In this document: piece by piece, positions 44,554 to 45,663 of the stretch
How positions within the stretch are numbered: position 1 is the first letter of the stretch
Layout of the letters: each line of letters starts with the position of its first letter
From: Methanobrevibacter arboriphilus JCM 13429 = DSM 1125
GTDB taxonomy: Archaea > Methanobacteriota > Methanobacteria > Methanobacteriales > Methanobacteriaceae
Direction: 5' to 3'
DNA: 45,663 bases
Assembly (NCBI RefSeq): GCF_002072215.1
Contig: NZ_JXMW01000031.1
Span: 1-45,663 of the forward strand
Made by a program: the position numbers and the translations under genes
Notes under the pieces: generated by a model
What the model was told of the DNA's origin: nothing
What the model saw: only the letters and a program-made list of their open reading frames with translations
The model's database searches: none

Positions 44554-45327
44554 TTATAATTTAGATAAAATATCATCTTTAAGCTTATTTTCAAGCTCAA
44601 TTTTTCTTAAAAGTAGTTCTTTTCTAATATCCAATAAATAAAAAAGCTTTGCATATTCAATCTGTTTATAACTACTTCTTTTTTTTATTTTAATATCTTT
44701 TAAATTATTAATTTTAATAATTGGAATATTGGTTCCTTCAACCAATCTTCTCAATTGTTTTTTTACATTAGGACCATTTAGAACATATGCTAAAAATACT
44801 GATATAAATTCATCTTTAACTCTAATTATAGCAAAATTAGATGGAACAATAACATCATTTCTCTTAAAATCAACTACTGCTGCATTATAAGGAGGAGTTA
44901 ACTTTATTATAATGTCTTTATAATGAGCTAAATATTTATTTTCAATTTTTTTATTAGTAAAAATTATTTCAAAAGAATTTGAATCAATATTATTATCAAA
45001 AACAGATTTTTGAGGAATATAATAATATTTGAATGAATTTTGGTTTCTATCTGGAAATTCTGATGAATTGAGATCATCAAAAGACGATTCATTAAAACTA
45101 TTAGAAATAATAGATTTATTGAATTTATTAGATTTAATAGATCTAGATAAATCAAATCTATTTAAAACTAAGCCAGATGAAATATTAGCTATATCTTTAA
45201 GATTTACTTTATTTCTGATTCTTTCATTATTAAATTTTTTATTATTGATCCTTTTATTGATCCTTTTATTAATTTTATTATTAATTTTATTATTGATTCT
45301 CTCATTATTTGCTCTTTTTTCATTCAT
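44554..45327 (-). CDS. hsdS: type I restriction-modification specificity subunit, half-size
   Basis: About 257 residues, one target-recognition domain and one coiled-coil spacer, against about 400 in a full HsdS. After a Lys/Asn/Arg-rich stretch made of NNKINKRINK repeats come VNLKDIANISSGLVLNRF and the TRD (IIKLTPPYNAAVVDF; VPSNFAIIRV; LRRLVEGTNIPIIKINNLKDIKI), then the terminal helix KELLLRKIELENKLKDD. Half-size subunits usually act as dimers. The frame starts four codons earlier, but GGAG is correctly spaced for this ATG. It precedes hsdM by 49 bases. No hsdR is in the window; it could lie beyond 45663. Confidence 0.85.
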   Translation of the reverse strand: MNEKRANNERINNKINNKINKRINKRINNKKFNNERIRNKVNLKDIANISSGLVLNRFDLSRSIKSNKFNKSIISNSFNESSFDDLNSSEFPDRNQNSFKYYYIPQKSVFDNNIDSNSFEIIFTNKKIENKYLAHYKDIIIKLTPPYNAAVVDFKRNDVIVPSNFAIIRVKDEFISVFLAYVLNGPNVKKQLRRLVEGTNIPIIKINNLKDIKIKKRSSYKQIEYAKLFYLLDIRKELLLRKIELENKLKDDILSKL

Positions 45328-45663
45328 TATTTGCTCCATTTATTAGTAATAATAAAAAGTATTAATTGAATACCATATCATATTTAATATTCTATATTTA
45401 TTATATAATAACTAAATTTACCATATATAATAATTATATAATAAATTTTTTTATATAATAAATTTTTTGTTATATATAATTTATGACAAAGAAAATATAA
45501 TAGTCATATTTATATTATGACATTAATAGTATATAAATTCTTGTCATATAATTAATATGACATATATTAATATATAAATATTATATAATAGAAAATTTAA
45601 ATATTAGTCTAAAACCTAATTAGAATAATATAAACAGTTTAAATAGCTATTAAAATTGTATAG
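45328..45663. other. spacer upstream of hsdS
   Basis: AT-rich DNA with a group of ATGACA/TGTCAT elements between 45482 and 45562, listed separately. No gene is seen up to the window end. Confidence 0.5.
45542..45562. promoter_or_regulatory. palindrome in hsdS upstream region
   Basis: TGTCATAT and ATATGACA, perfect 8-bp arms, 5-base spacer. Further ATGACA or TAGTCATA half sites lie at about 45482, 45503 and 45517. The set lies 150-235 bases upstream of hsdS and looks like a cluster of operator sites. Confidence 0.5.

Overview
The window is about 25% G+C and reads as a chromosomal segment of a cytochrome-less-order methanogen, most likely a Methanobrevibacter or close relative (Methanobacteriales). 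The archaeal markers are ribosomal protein L40e, Tsr3, an archaeal-type phosphoglycerate-mutase-like protein, a COG2522-type regulator and a CCA-encoding tRNA-Leu. A giant adhesin-like surface protein and long AT-only spacers full of minisatellites fit the same group. The genus is inferred from gene content and composition, not from an rRNA gene.

Layout. 1-659: end-truncated A24 prepilin peptidase. 1160-6763, all minus: pyrG, phosphoglycerate-mutase-like protein, homoserine dehydrogenase, ACT-domain protein, GatC-like protein. 7046-10944, minus: a Bacillus/Wolinella-type succinate dehydrogenase/fumarate reductase operon (sdhC-sdhA-sdhB) followed by a CDP-alcohol phosphatidyltransferase. 11278-13092: an asparagine-synthetase homologue lacking the glutaminase cysteine. 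13315-25467: a sulfur/cysteine/methionine block (Cys-rich HTH regulator, cysE, metX-CBS, metY, a DUF1801 gene, cysS, cysK, a frameshifted cysteine desulfurase, iscU). 25738-27605: RNase III and a small unknown. 27777-31606: surface-sugar genes (GT2, SDR epimerase, coiled-coil protein, galU). 32088-32174: tRNA-Leu(GAG). 32456-40387: a 2.2-kilo-residue adhesin-like protein with an unusual upstream region, then a frameshifted Rpn/PD-(D/E)XK protein. 40687-42725: rpl40e, small membrane proteins, tsr3. 42816-45327: type I restriction-modification hsdM and a half-size hsdS; no hsdR is visible.

How the genes work together. The first block supplies homoserine, which metX and metY turn into homocysteine. 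cysE and cysK make cysteine, which cysS charges and the desulfurase plus IscU pass to Fe-S clusters. Palindromic elements recur in the spacers of this block. The sdh operon is the most surprising content. Its anchor has one histidine in each of four membrane helices, the pattern of a di-heme cytochrome b, in an order known for lacking cytochromes and quinones. Its flavoprotein has Gln where the FAD-linking His normally sits, which favours fumarate reduction.

Two genes carry single frameshifts (cysteine desulfurase, Rpn-like), and hsdM departs from consensus in two catalytic motifs. These could be real decay, switchable alleles or sequence errors, and they should be checked against reads.
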